NCBI GenBank assembly: GCA_965202675.1
Contig: OZ241842.1
Span: forward strand, 2,170,001-2,234,000
Reading direction: 5' to 3'
Length of the DNA stretch: 64,000 nt
From: CATQHD01 sp965202675
Lineage (GTDB): Bacteria > Actinomycetota > Acidimicrobiia > Spongiisociales > Spongiisociaceae
The position numbers were made by a program, and so were the translations under genes. The notes beneath the pieces were generated by a model. That model was not told the origin of the DNA. It searched no databases and saw only the letters and a list, made by a program, of their open reading frames with translations. Of this stretch, positions 7,726-16,240 are shown in pieces; positions within the stretch are counted from its first letter, which is position 1, and each line of letters opens with the position of its first letter.

Positions 7726-9024
7726 TCAACCTATTTCTTCCAGGATGAGCGGCCGGGGGCTGGGCGGTCGGTCGGCCAGCCGGTAGGCGCCTTCCGCCAG
7801 GGCCGCCGCTCCCTCGGCGGTCTTCGGGTCGTTGAAGTGCAGGGCGGCCAGGACGTCGCCCCGGCGCACCGGGTCGCCCACCTTGGCGGACAGGGTGATC
7901 CCCACCCCGTGGTCGATGGAGTCGTCGGCGGTCCGCCGCCCCGCCCCCAGGTGCATGGCCGCCAGGCCGATCTCCCGGGCGTCGATGGCCGCCGTGTACC
8001 CGTCCCGGTCGGCCCGCAGCTCCCGGGAGCGCCCGGCGGCGGGGAGCCGCTCGGGGTTCTCGATCACCGAAGGGTCGCCGCCCTGAGCCGCCGCCATCTC
8101 CGCGAACCTGGCCAGCGCCTCCCCCGATTCCAGGGCGCGCTCCAGGCGGCCCCTCCTGTTCTTGAGCCCGGCCATTTCCAGCATGGCCGCCCCCAGCGCC
8201 AGCACCAGCTCCCGGAGGTCCGGCGGCCCGCCCCCCCGCAGCACCGCTATCGACTCGGCGATCTCGTTGGCGTTGCCCACCTCCCGGCCCAGCGGCTGGT
8301 TCATATCGGTGAGGAAGGCTCTGGTCTTCACCCCGTTGGCCTTCCCGATCTGCACCATCGTCTCGGCCAGCAGCCGGGCGTCTTCGAGGTTCTCCATGAA
8401 GGCCCCGTTCCCCACCTTGACGTCCAGCACCAGGGCGTCCAGCCCCTCGGCCAGCTTCTTCGACATGATCGAAGAGCTGATCAACGGAATCGACGACACG
8501 GTAGCGGTGGTGTCGCGAAGGGCGTAGAGCACCTTGTCGGCCGGAACGATGCGCTCCGACTGGCCGCCCATGGCCGCCCCGTTGCGGACGGACAGGAGGG
8601 CGAACTCCTCGGGGCTCAGGGAAGTGCGGAAACCGGGAATGGACTCCAGCTTGTCGAGGGTGCCCCCGGTGTGGCCCAGCCCCCGCCCGGACATCATCGG
8701 GACGACGGCCCCGCACACCGCAACCAGGGGGGCGAGGGGGATGCTCACCTTGTCGCCCACCCCTCCCGTGGAGTGCTTGTCCACTTTGGGCAGCCCGCCC
8801 TCTACGTGCAGCCGGTCGCCGGAGTCGATCATGGCGGCCGTGAAGCGGGCCAGCTCGGGGCCGGTCATGCCCCGGAAGTAGACCGCCATCAGCATGGCCG
8901 CCGCCTGGTAGTGGGGGATGGAGCCGTCCAGAACCCCCGTCAGGAAGGCTCGGATCTCGTCCCCGTCCAGCTCCCCGCCGTCCCGCTTGCGGCGGATCAT
9001 CTCCCTGGCGTTGAGCATGGTCAT
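7726..9024 (-). CDS. deoA: Pyrimidine-nucleoside (thymidine) phosphorylase
   Basis: 432 aa from the ATG at 9024, the expected length; upstream extension of the frame is only overlap with neighbours. A GGGGGG run precedes the ATG. The start MTMLNAREMIRRKRDGGEL, then HYQAAAMLMAVYFRGMT, then the phosphate-binding KHSTGGVGDKVS near residue 85 and VPMMSGRGLGHTGGTLDKLE are all diagnostic. The enzyme splits pyrimidine nucleosides to base and (deoxy)ribose-1-phosphate in the cytoplasm. Its ATG overlaps the stop of the alkyltransferase-like gene by one ATGA, and that gene overlaps upp in turn, so base release and base reuse are encoded together. It could be pdp rather than strict thymidine phosphorylase. 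Confidence 0.92.
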   Translation of the reverse strand: MTMLNAREMIRRKRDGGELDGDEIRAFLTGVLDGSIPHYQAAAMLMAVYFRGMTGPELARFTAAMIDSGDRLHVEGGLPKVDKHSTGGVGDKVSIPLAPLVAVCGAVVPMMSGRGLGHTGGTLDKLESIPGFRTSLSPEEFALLSVRNGAAMGGQSERIVPADKVLYALRDTTATVSSIPLISSSIMSKKLAEGLDALVLDVKVGNGAFMENLEDARLLAETMVQIGKANGVKTRAFLTDMNQPLGREVGNANEIAESIAVLRGGGPPDLRELVLALGAAMLEMAGLKNRRGRLERALESGEALARFAEMAAAQGGDPSVIENPERLPAAGRSRELRADRDGYTAAIDAREIGLAAMHLGAGRRTADDSIDHGVGITLSAKVGDPVRRGDVLAALHFNDPKTAEGAAALAEGAYRLADRPPSPRPLILEEIG

Positions 9025-9332
9025 CCCCCCCTGCGGTCCGCGCGGGCAACCACCGCGGCCTTGCCCGACCGGCGCAGCTCCAACGGCACACCTTCGGCCG
9101 CCAGGCGGCGGGCGTGCTCCTCTTCCTTGCCCGGAACCAGGCGGCCGGACGCGGTTACCACCCTCCACCAGGGCAGTCCGTTCGAGCCGGCCAGCACCCG
9201 GCCCGCCGCCCGGGCCGCCCCCGGCCGCCCGGCCTGGGCGGCGATTTCCCCGTAGGTTGCCACCTCGCCGGGCGCCAGCCCCCCGACCGCGGCGCAGACC
9301 CGATCCGCGAAAGCCCCCGCCCCGCCGGTCAC
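9021..9332 (-). CDS. Alkyltransferase-like (MGMT-family) protein lacking the acceptor cysteine
   Basis: 103 aa from a GTG at 9332 that overlaps the upp stop (GTGA). It covers only the C-terminal DNA-binding domain of O6-alkylguanine-DNA alkyltransferases: VATYGEIAAQAGRP (helix-turn-helix), then RVLAGSNGLPWWRVV where catalytic enzymes carry PCHRV. The reactive Cys is replaced by Trp, so alkyl transfer is not expected. Related ATL proteins bind alkylated guanines and hand lesions to nucleotide excision repair. Sitting between upp and deoA with 4-base overlaps on both sides, it is certainly part of that operon. Confidence 0.85.
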   Translation of the reverse strand: MTGGAGAFADRVCAAVGGLAPGEVATYGEIAAQAGRPGAARAAGRVLAGSNGLPWWRVVTASGRLVPGKEEEHARRLAAEGVPLELRRSGKAAVVARADRRGG

Positions 9333-9949
9333 AGCGTCCCGAAGAGCCGGTCTCCCATGTCGCCGAGGCCCGGCACGATGTAGAAGTGTTCGTCGAGGCG
9401 GGAGTCGAGGGCGGCGGTCACCAACCTCACGTCGGGGTGGGTTGCCTTCAGCCGCGTCAGCCCTTCCGGGGCCGCCACCACGCACAGGGCGGTTATGTCC
9501 TCGGCGCCGGCCGCCTTGGATTCGTCGACCGCCCAGCACAGCGAGCCTCCGGTGGCGAGCATCGGCTCCAGCACCAGCACGGTGCGCCCGGCCAGGTCGG
9601 GGAATTTCTTGTAGTACTCGACGGGCAGGGCGGTCTCCTCCTCGCGTTCCACCCCGGCGTAGCCGACGGTGGCGTCGGGAACCAGGTCGAGCACCGCATT
9701 GATCAGGCCCAAGCCGGCCCGGAGCACCGCCACGGCCGTCACCGGGCGGGCCAGCCGGTATCCGCGGGCCGGCGCCAGCGGGGTCTGCAGGGGGTACTCC
9801 TCCATGTCCTTGCGGGCGAGGGCTTCCATCACCAGGATGTAGGCCAGCCGCCGGGTGGCGTCGCGAAACTGTTCCGGGGCGGTGGAGGCATCCCGAAGGA
9901 CGCTCAGGTAGTGGCGGCTGAGGGGATGGTCTACGACGATCGTTTCCAA
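9329..9949 (-). CDS. upp: Uracil phosphoribosyltransferase
   Basis: 206 aa, standard length. It makes UMP from uracil and PRPP in pyrimidine salvage. The PRPP loop reads VLEPMLATGGS (usually DPMLATGGS), preceded by VAVLRAGLGL and followed by the uracil-site GLGDMGDRLFGT at the C-terminus. It is the first gene of the upp - ATL - deoA unit on the minus strand and is divergent from ffh, with about 176 bp between them that should contain both promoters. Confidence 0.95.
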   Translation of the reverse strand: METIVVDHPLSRHYLSVLRDASTAPEQFRDATRRLAYILVMEALARKDMEEYPLQTPLAPARGYRLARPVTAVAVLRAGLGLINAVLDLVPDATVGYAGVEREEETALPVEYYKKFPDLAGRTVLVLEPMLATGGSLCWAVDESKAAGAEDITALCVVAAPEGLTRLKATHPDVRLVTAALDSRLDEHFYIVPGLGDMGDRLFGTL

Positions 9950-10125
9950 GGGGCGCTCCTGTTGCTCCGGCCCTCCATCCGGCGGTCTGTTCGTTGGCTT
10001 GCGGCCTGCGGGATGGATGCAGAAAAGGAGAGTACCCGCTCGCGGCGGCGGAGGGGGTGCGGGTTGCGCCGGAAAGCGGTATATCGTGGGCCGGCAGGCG
10101 CGCCGAGGAGGGAGTCCGAAACAGG

Positions 10126-11565
10126 GTGTTCGAATCGCTGACCCACCGCTTCGAGGGGGTGTTCGACCGGCTGCGGGGCCGGGGCCGCCTCAGCCCGCGG
10201 GAGGTGGACGACGCCCTGGCCGAGGTGCGCCGGGCGCTGCTCGAGGCGGATACGGCAGTGGAGGTGGCGGGGCGCCTGCTCGACCGGATCCGCACCAGGG
10301 CGGTGGGCGCCGAGGTGCTGCGGAGCGTGGCGCCGGGGCATCAGGTGGTGAAGATAGTCCACGAGGCGCTGATCGAAACGCTGGGCCGCGAGGCGGTTCC
10401 CCTGGCTTCGGGCAAGGCTTCGCCCGCCGTGACGCTGATGGTGGGCCTCCAGGGGTCGGGCAAGACCACTTCGGCGGCCAAGCTGGCGCACCTGCACAAG
10501 CAGTCCGGAAAGCGGGTGCTGCTCGCCGCGGCGGATCTGGTTCGGCCGGGGGCGGTGGAACAGCTGCAGCTGCTGGGGGAGCGGATCGGCGTCCCGGTGT
10601 TCGCCGACTCCGGCGGCGGCCCGGTCCCGCTGGTCAGGTCGGCCCTGCGGCAAGCCCGGCGGGAGGGGATCGACAAGGTGGTGGTGGACACCGCCGGCCG
10701 GCTGCAGGTCGACCGCAGGCTCATGAACGAGCTGTCCGCCGTCGACAAGGCCTCCGACCCCGAAGAGGTGTTGCTGGTGCTCGACGCCATGACCGGCCAA
10801 CAGGCCGTTTCCGTAGCGAGGGGCTTCCTGGAGCACACCGCTGTGACCGGCGTCATCCTGTCCAAGCTCGACAGCGATGCCCGGGGCGGGGCGGCCATCT
10901 CGGTGCGGGAGGCGACCGGATGCCCTGTCAAGCTGGTCGGGACGGGGGAGCGCCCCGAGGACCTGGAGGTGTTCCACCCCGAGCGCATGGCGTCGCGCAT
11001 CCTCGGAATGGGGGACATCCTCACCCTGGTCGAAAAGGCGGAGCAGGCTTTCGAGGAGCAGGAGGCGGTCGAGATGGCCGGCCGGATGCTGAAGGCCGAG
11101 TTTACCTTCGATGATTTCCTCGAACAGGTGAAGGGATTGCGCCGGATGGGGTCTTTCGGTGAACTGCTTGGTATGATCCCCGGCGCCGGCCCCGTTTCGG
11201 CGGACGCGGAGGGCATCGACCGAGAGGTCCGCCGCTTCGAAGCGATCATCTGCTCGATGACCCCGGCCGAAAGGGCGGACCCCAAGGTCATCGACGGCAG
11301 CCGCAGACGCAGGATCGCGGCGGGGTCGGGGAACTCGGTTCAGGATGTTTCCGGCCTGTTGCGGCAGTTCGGCCAGATGCGCAAGATGGTAAAGGCCCTG
11401 TCGCAGGGGCGGGCTCTGCCGGGTTTGCCCGGAATGCCGGACGTCGGGTTGCCTGCCGGCCTGCCCAGGGCGGCAGGTGCGAAACGGGTCGGCCGGCGGG
11501 CCGGCGCCGCCGTCAAGCGGCCCAGGACGCCCAAGAAACTGCAGAAGAAGAAAAGGAAGAGGTGA
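10126..11565 (+). CDS. ffh: Signal recognition particle GTPase Ffh
   Basis: 479 aa from the GTG at 10126 (VFESLTHRFEGVFDRLRGRG is the usual Ffh opening). The open frame continues upstream but without family sequence. Domains in order: N helical bundle; G domain with G1 GLQGSGKTTSAAKLA, VVVDTAGRLQ (G3) and SKLDSDARGG (G4); M domain after about residue 320 with LGMIPGAG and the RNA-binding RRRRIAAGSG. It binds 4.5S RNA and targets nascent membrane proteins to the FtsY-Sec pathway. The tail is basic (KRPRTPKKLQKKKRKR). It leads the ffh-rpsP-khpA-rimM string, and rpsP starts 3 bases after its stop. Confidence 0.95.
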   Translation: MFESLTHRFEGVFDRLRGRGRLSPREVDDALAEVRRALLEADTAVEVAGRLLDRIRTRAVGAEVLRSVAPGHQVVKIVHEALIETLGREAVPLASGKASPAVTLMVGLQGSGKTTSAAKLAHLHKQSGKRVLLAAADLVRPGAVEQLQLLGERIGVPVFADSGGGPVPLVRSALRQARREGIDKVVVDTAGRLQVDRRLMNELSAVDKASDPEEVLLVLDAMTGQQAVSVARGFLEHTAVTGVILSKLDSDARGGAAISVREATGCPVKLVGTGERPEDLEVFHPERMASRILGMGDILTLVEKAEQAFEEQEAVEMAGRMLKAEFTFDDFLEQVKGLRRMGSFGELLGMIPGAGPVSADAEGIDREVRRFEAIICSMTPAERADPKVIDGSRRRRIAAGSGNSVQDVSGLLRQFGQMRKMVKALSQGRALPGLPGMPDVGLPAGLPRAAGAKRVGRRAGAAVKRPRTPKKLQKKKRKR

Positions 11566-11568
11566 AAT

Positions 11569-12186
11569 ATGGCGGTGAAGATCCGCCTCAAGCGAATGGG
11601 AAAGAAGAAGAGGCCCACCTACCGGGTGGTGGTGGCCGACGCCCGGGCGCCGCGGGACGGGCGCATCATCGAGCTGATCGGCCGCTACGACCCGCACCCC
11701 GATCCTTCGATTGTGCAGATCGACAACGAGCGGGCCAGATATTGGCTCGACAACGGCGCCCAGCCCACCGACCGGGTGCAGAAGCTGCTGGAGATATCGG
11801 GGGCGGTCAAGCGGCCCAAGGTGTCGCGGGCGGGCATCTATCTGCTCGAAGACGACGACGAACCCCCGGCCCCCGCCGCAGCCCCTGCTGCCGAGGAGGC
11901 GCCCCCGGAAGAAGCGGTCTCGGAACAGGTACCCTCGGAAGAAGCGGTCCCGGAAGAGGCGGCCGTTTCCGGCGAAGACGCCGAAGAAGTGAAAGCGGAG
12001 GCTGTTCCGGAAGCGCCGCAGGCCGCAGCATCCGGGGAAGGCGCCGCCGCCGAGGATGACGTTGCGCCGTCGAACGGAGCGGCGGCGCCGGAGGCGGATG
12101 CCCCCGAAGGCGCGGAGGTCCGGGCCGGAGCAGAGGAGCAGGCCGGAGAAGCAACGAACGAGAAAACGGAAGGCGGGCAGGTATGA
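11569..12186 (+). CDS. rpsP: 30S ribosomal protein S16 with long acidic tail
   Basis: 205 aa. The first ~85 residues are a normal S16 (MAVKIRLKRMGKKKRPTYRV, then IGRYDPH, then the RYWLDNGAQPTDRVQKLL core). The remaining ~120 residues form a low-complexity Ala/Glu/Pro extension (PPEEAVSEQVPSEEAVPEEA and similar). S16 in most bacteria is 75-150 aa; extensions of this type occur in actinobacteria but this one is long. Part of the small ribosomal subunit. A GGAAGAGG site precedes the ATG, and the stop overlaps khpA by 4 bases. Confidence 0.95.
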   Translation: MAVKIRLKRMGKKKRPTYRVVVADARAPRDGRIIELIGRYDPHPDPSIVQIDNERARYWLDNGAQPTDRVQKLLEISGAVKRPKVSRAGIYLLEDDDEPPAPAAAPAAEEAPPEEAVSEQVPSEEAVPEEAAVSGEDAEEVKAEAVPEAPQAAASGEGAAAEDDVAPSNGAAAPEADAPEGAEVRAGAEEQAGEATNEKTEGGQV

Positions 12187-12431
12187 GCGGAGAGATTGTC
12201 GAGCGGGTAGTGGGTTACGTGGTGTCGTCCATCGTCGACGACCGGGACGCGGTAGGGATAACGATGATCGACCGGGGCGAGGAGGAGGTGGTGGCCGAGG
12301 TGCGCACCGCCCCCGGCGAGATGGGGCGGGTGATCGGGCGGGGAGGCCGGGTTGCCAGGGCCATCCGTACGGTGGCGCAGGCGGCGGCCGAGGAGGAAGG
12401 CCTCACCGCCGGGGTGGAGTTCGTCGATTAG
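12183..12431 (+). CDS. khpA: KH-domain RNA-binding protein KhpA
   Basis: 82 aa, a single type-II KH domain. The GxxG loop is VIGRGGRVARAIRTV, as in the actinobacterial/firmicute KhpA family (also called YlqC). The product is a cytoplasmic RNA-binding protein that in other bacteria pairs with KhpB and affects cell division and RNA stability. The ATG overlaps the rpsP stop (ATGA). Confidence 0.9.
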   Translation: MSGEIVERVVGYVVSSIVDDRDAVGITMIDRGEEEVVAEVRTAPGEMGRVIGRGGRVARAIRTVAQAAAEEEGLTAGVEFVD

Positions 12432-12443
12432 CCGGCCGCGGCC

Positions 12444-12468
12444 GGCGCCGCCCTCGGCGGGCGGCGCC
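12444..12468 (+). promoter_or_regulatory. Strong hairpin abutting the rimM start codon
   Basis: GGCGCCGCCC, a 5-base loop and GGGCGGCGCC form a perfect 10-bp GC stem that ends two bases before the rimM GTG at 12471. It has no T-tract, so it is not a standard terminator. As RNA it would cover the position of the rimM ribosome-binding site. Confidence 0.6.
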
Positions 12469-12470
12469 CC

Positions 12471-13052
12471 GTGAACCCATTCATGACGCGGCGGCCGGAC
12501 CGGTCCGCCGGGGCGGTGGCGGTGGGGAGGATCGTCCGTTGCCGAGGGGTGGGGGGCGAGGTGCTGGTGCGGGTCGAATCAGACCATCCGGACCGCTTCA
12601 CGCCGCCCGCCTATTTTCGCGTCGACCGCGGGCCTGCCGACCTCTTGGTGCTGGTCGAGGCCCGCTCGAGCCCCAAGGGCCTCATTGCCCGCTTTGCCGG
12701 GATAACCACCCGCCAGGCCGCTTCCGAGCTGGTGGGCGCCGACCTGCTCATCGAAGCAGACGAGCGGGGGCCCCTCCGACCCGACGAGTTCTGGCCGGAT
12801 CAGCTGATCGACCTGGAGGTGCGGATCGGTTCGGAGCAGGCGGGGAGGGTGGATGACGTGATCCTGGGGCCGCAGGACCGGCTGGCGGTTTCGCTCCGGA
12901 ACGGCGCCGCCGTCGAGGTTCCGTTCGTTGCGGCCCTGGTCCCGGAGGTCGATCTGGCCGGAGGCTGGCTGCGCATCGACCCGCCCCGCGGCCTGCTGGA
13001 CCTGTTCGAGGGCGCCGGGGATGCGGCGGCGGGCGGGGAGCAGGATGCCTGA
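12471..13052 (+). CDS. rimM: Ribosome maturation factor RimM
   Basis: 193 aa. RimM N-domain (VAVGRIVRCRGVGGEVLVRV), then a PRC-barrel with QLIDLEVRIGSEQAGRVDDV, then AALVPEVDLAGGWLRIDPPRGLLDL, the standard C-terminal signature. It binds S19 and helps 16S rRNA 3'-domain maturation. The GTG at 12471 gives MNPFMTRRP; an ATG four codons later is possible. In most genomes trmD follows directly, but here the cofG-cofH pair intervenes. Confidence 0.92.
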   Translation: MNPFMTRRPDRSAGAVAVGRIVRCRGVGGEVLVRVESDHPDRFTPPAYFRVDRGPADLLVLVEARSSPKGLIARFAGITTRQAASELVGADLLIEADERGPLRPDEFWPDQLIDLEVRIGSEQAGRVDDVILGPQDRLAVSLRNGAAVEVPFVAALVPEVDLAGGWLRIDPPRGLLDLFEGAGDAAAGGEQDA

Positions 13053-13191
13053 GGCCTCGACGGCCCATGTCGAGAATCGGTCATGACCGCGGGGAGCCCG
13101 GTTTGCCGGCGCCGATCGAAGACGCCTGTTCGGCGCCGTTGAAGACCCCGGGCAGGATCCGCCGCGGCGCCCTCTGGTAGGTTCCGGAGCT

Positions 13192-14331
13192 GTGGCCCAT
13201 CCGCTTCCCGACCGGCAGCTGGCCGTCGCCTATCTCGACGGCGCCAGGGATTCCGCCCCCCTGTTCGACCACGCCCGCCGGCTGCGGGACGAGGGGCGGG
13301 GGCGCACCGTTACCTACAGCCCCAAGGTGTTCATCCCGCTCACCACGCTGTGCCGGGACGCCTGCACCTACTGCACCTTTGCCAAACCGCCGGGCGCCGG
13401 GGGGGAGTACCTGACCCCTGACGACGTGATGGCCGTCGCCCGGGCGGGGGACGCGGCCGGATGCCGGGAGGCGCTGCTGACCCTGGGGGACCGGCCGGAG
13501 GACCGCTGGCCGCAGGCGCGGAGCTTCCTGGCCTCGCAGGGCTGCGCCACCACCCTCGAATATGTGACGGCGGTGAGCAGGCTGATCGTCGACGGAACGG
13601 GCTTGTTTCCCCACGCCAACCCCGGCTGCATGACCGAGGCGGAGATGGCCGGCCTGCGCCCCGCCAACGCCTCGATGGGGCTGATGCTGGAGAACATCTC
13701 ACCCCGCCTGATGGAGCCGGGGATGCCCCATCACAACTGCCCGGACAAGGACCCCGCCCTTCGGATGGCCGTCATCGAGGCCGCCGGCGCCCTCCGCATC
13801 CCCTTCACCACCGGGATACTGGTGGGCATCGGCGAGACCAACTCCGAGATAGTCGACAGCCTCTTCGCCCTGGCGGAGGTGCATGCCCGGCTGGGCCACA
13901 TCCAGGAGGTGATCGTCCAGAACTTCCGCGCCAAGGCCGACACCAGGATGCGCCGTTCGGCCGAGCCGATCCCGGCCTGGTTCGCCCGGGTGGTGGCCGT
14001 CGCCCGCTGGCTCCTCGGTCCGGAGATGAACCTGCAGACCCCGCCCAACCTGACCGAGCGCTACGAGATCTACCTGGACGCCGGCGTCAACGACTGGGGC
14101 GGGGTGTCGCCCCTCACCATCGACTGGGTGAACCCGGAGGCGCCCTGGCCGCATCTGGCCGAGCTCCGCTCCCGCACCGAGGCCCGCGGTTTCGAGTTGG
14201 CCCCCCGGCTGCCGGTGTATCCGGAGTACATCGGCGGTGAGTGGTTGGATCCGGGGCTGATCGACCGGGTGCGCGAAGCGGTCGACGACCGGGGGTACGC
14301 TCTGGTTCGTCAGCGGGAAGGTGTTCTATGA
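13192..14331 (+). CDS. cofG: 7,8-didemethyl-8-hydroxy-5-deazariboflavin synthase subunit CofG
   Basis: 379 aa radical-SAM enzyme. The [4Fe-4S] motif is C54-RDA-C58-TY-C61, preceded by VFIPLTTL. Family segments EALLTLGDRPEDRW, LFPHANPGCMT, SMGLMLENISPRL and FTTGILVGIGET identify CofG, which with CofH makes the deazaflavin Fo of cofactor F420. The GTG at 13192 is chosen because conserved sequence begins just after it. Its stop overlaps the cofH ATG (ATGA), so the two halves of Fo synthase are made from one mRNA. Confidence 0.93.
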   Translation: MAHPLPDRQLAVAYLDGARDSAPLFDHARRLRDEGRGRTVTYSPKVFIPLTTLCRDACTYCTFAKPPGAGGEYLTPDDVMAVARAGDAAGCREALLTLGDRPEDRWPQARSFLASQGCATTLEYVTAVSRLIVDGTGLFPHANPGCMTEAEMAGLRPANASMGLMLENISPRLMEPGMPHHNCPDKDPALRMAVIEAAGALRIPFTTGILVGIGETNSEIVDSLFALAEVHARLGHIQEVIVQNFRAKADTRMRRSAEPIPAWFARVVAVARWLLGPEMNLQTPPNLTERYEIYLDAGVNDWGGVSPLTIDWVNPEAPWPHLAELRSRTEARGFELAPRLPVYPEYIGGEWLDPGLIDRVREAVDDRGYALVRQREGVL

Positions 14332-16220
14332 CCGGATACGGCGGGCGAGAGATCACTTACTGCCGGATGCGTCCGGCGGACGCGGTGACCGAGGCCGCGG
14401 CGGCCACCCGCCGGGCGGAGGGAACCACCGCGCTGGAGCTCGACCGGCCGGACCCCGATTCGGCGGCGGCCTGCCTGGCCGGAGGAATCCTGCCGGTTGC
14501 GGCGGGGCACGCCGGCGAGGGTTTTGCGGCCTGGGTGGTCGAGCCCGCCCTGGCCCTGGAGCTGTCGGCGTCGGGCGCCCCCGGCTGGCGGTTGACCGTG
14601 ATCCACACGCCGGACCGGGCGGCGGTGGTGGACGCCCTGGCCCGCACGGAGGCGGCTTTCCTGCGCACCGGGCGGAGCCGGGCGGCCGAAGCGGCCGGCG
14701 TCTGCGGCCTGCCCGCCGTCCGAGCCCGGGTTTCGGTGTTCGTCGATTCGGTGGCCGAGGCGGAGGAGGCGGCGGCGGCCGGGGCGTCCGACCTGCTGCT
14801 GCGGGACTGGGATTCGGAGCTGATCGGCGAGTTGCGGGAGGCGCTGGACGGCCGTCTGGCCGAGCGGACCGCCGCGCCGGAAGGGGTGTCGGTCGACGAG
14901 GCGAGGGAATCCCTGTCCGCCCCCCTGTTCAAGGCCTATCTCGACCTGGTGGACGCCTCCGGGCGCGCCCGCCCCCGCTGCCGATGGGCGCCGGGCGCGC
15001 CGGTCGATCCCCCCCTCAACCCGCATCGCTTCTCGGCGGCGTGGCCCGACGCCCTCTGGGTAGAGGGCCGCCCGCCGCCCGGTCTGGCCGGCGCAACTCC
15101 GCCGGTGCGGGGCGTCCTCGAGTCGTCCCTGGAGGGCAGACCGCCCTCGGTCGAGGAAACCGCCCTTCTGCTGTCCGCCCGCGGCGCCGATGTCGACGCG
15201 GCGGCGGCCGCGGCCGACCTCCTGCGGCGGGAGCGGGTGGGCGGCGCCGTTACCTACGTGGTGAACCGCAACATCAACTACACCAACGTGTGCTACTTCC
15301 GATGCGGGTTCTGCGCCTTCTCCAAGGGCCCCCGCAGCCTGAATCTGCGGGGCGACCCCTACCTGATGAGCATTGAGGAGGTCGTGGACCGCACCGTCGA
15401 GGCCGCCGGGCGGGGCGCGACCGAGGTATGCCTGCAGGGGGGGATACATCCGAGCTTCACGGGGCGGTTCTACGTGGACGTGTTGTCGGCCGTCAAAGAG
15501 GCGGCCCCCGGCATGCACGTGCACGGGTTCACCCCCCTGGAGGTCTGGCAGGGCGCCGAGACGCTGGGAATGACGGTCGGGTCCTTCCTGGAGATGCTGA
15601 GGGACGCCGGTCTGGGAACCCTGCCCGGCACCGCGGCCGAGATACTCGACGACCGGGTGCGCAAGCATCTGTGCCCCGACAAGATCCGCACCGCCCAATG
15701 GGCCGAGGTGATGCTGACCGCCCACGAGCTGGGGCTGCGGTCCACCTCCACGATCATGTTCGGACACATCGACGATCCGATGTCCTGGGCCAACCATCTG
15801 GAGGTCATCCGAGAGATACAGCGGCGCACCGGCGGTTTCACCGAGTTGGTGCCGCTTCCCTTCGTGCATATGGCCGCCCCCATCTACCTGCGGGGGAGGT
15901 CGCGGCCCGGCCCCACCTGGGATGAGGTGGTGCTGATGCACGCCGCCGCCCGCCTGGCCCTCGACGGGCTGGTCGACAACATCCAGGCCTCATGGGTGAA
16001 GCTGGGCCTCGAAGGCGCCGCCCGGCTGCTCGACGCCGGATGCAACGACCTGGGCGGCACCCTGATGAACGAGACCATCTCACGGGCGGCCGGGGCCTCC
16101 CACGGCCAGGAGGTGACCCCTTCCGATTTCGAGGCGCTCATCACCCGGGCGGGGCGCACCCCCAGGCGGCGCAACACCCTGTACCGGCTGCTCGACGAGG
16201 CCCCCCAACCGGTCGGGTAG
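14328..16220 (+). CDS. cofH: CofH (Fo synthase subunit 2) with ~260-residue N-terminal extension
   Basis: 630 aa, starting at the ATG that overlaps the cofG stop. The CofH core begins about residue 262 (LESSLEGRPPSVEETALLLS). It carries VVNRNINYTN, the radical-SAM cluster C322-YFR-C326-GF-C329, EVCLQGGIHP, STSTIMFGHID and CNDLGGTLMNETISRAAG. The enzyme makes the tyrosine-derived 5-deazaflavin precursor that CofG closes to Fo. CofH proteins are usually about 350-420 aa. The first ~260 residues are Ala/Arg/Asp-rich with alternating helix/strand character (for example RARVSVFVDSVAEAEEAAAA) and I recognise no domain there. Confidence 0.9.
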   Translation: MTGYGGREITYCRMRPADAVTEAAAATRRAEGTTALELDRPDPDSAAACLAGGILPVAAGHAGEGFAAWVVEPALALELSASGAPGWRLTVIHTPDRAAVVDALARTEAAFLRTGRSRAAEAAGVCGLPAVRARVSVFVDSVAEAEEAAAAGASDLLLRDWDSELIGELREALDGRLAERTAAPEGVSVDEARESLSAPLFKAYLDLVDASGRARPRCRWAPGAPVDPPLNPHRFSAAWPDALWVEGRPPPGLAGATPPVRGVLESSLEGRPPSVEETALLLSARGADVDAAAAAADLLRRERVGGAVTYVVNRNINYTNVCYFRCGFCAFSKGPRSLNLRGDPYLMSIEEVVDRTVEAAGRGATEVCLQGGIHPSFTGRFYVDVLSAVKEAAPGMHVHGFTPLEVWQGAETLGMTVGSFLEMLRDAGLGTLPGTAAEILDDRVRKHLCPDKIRTAQWAEVMLTAHELGLRSTSTIMFGHIDDPMSWANHLEVIREIQRRTGGFTELVPLPFVHMAAPIYLRGRSRPGPTWDEVVLMHAAARLALDGLVDNIQASWVKLGLEGAARLLDAGCNDLGGTLMNETISRAAGASHGQEVTPSDFEALITRAGRTPRRRNTLYRLLDEAPQPVG

Positions 16221-16240
16221 CTCCGGGCGGCGGGGTTCCT

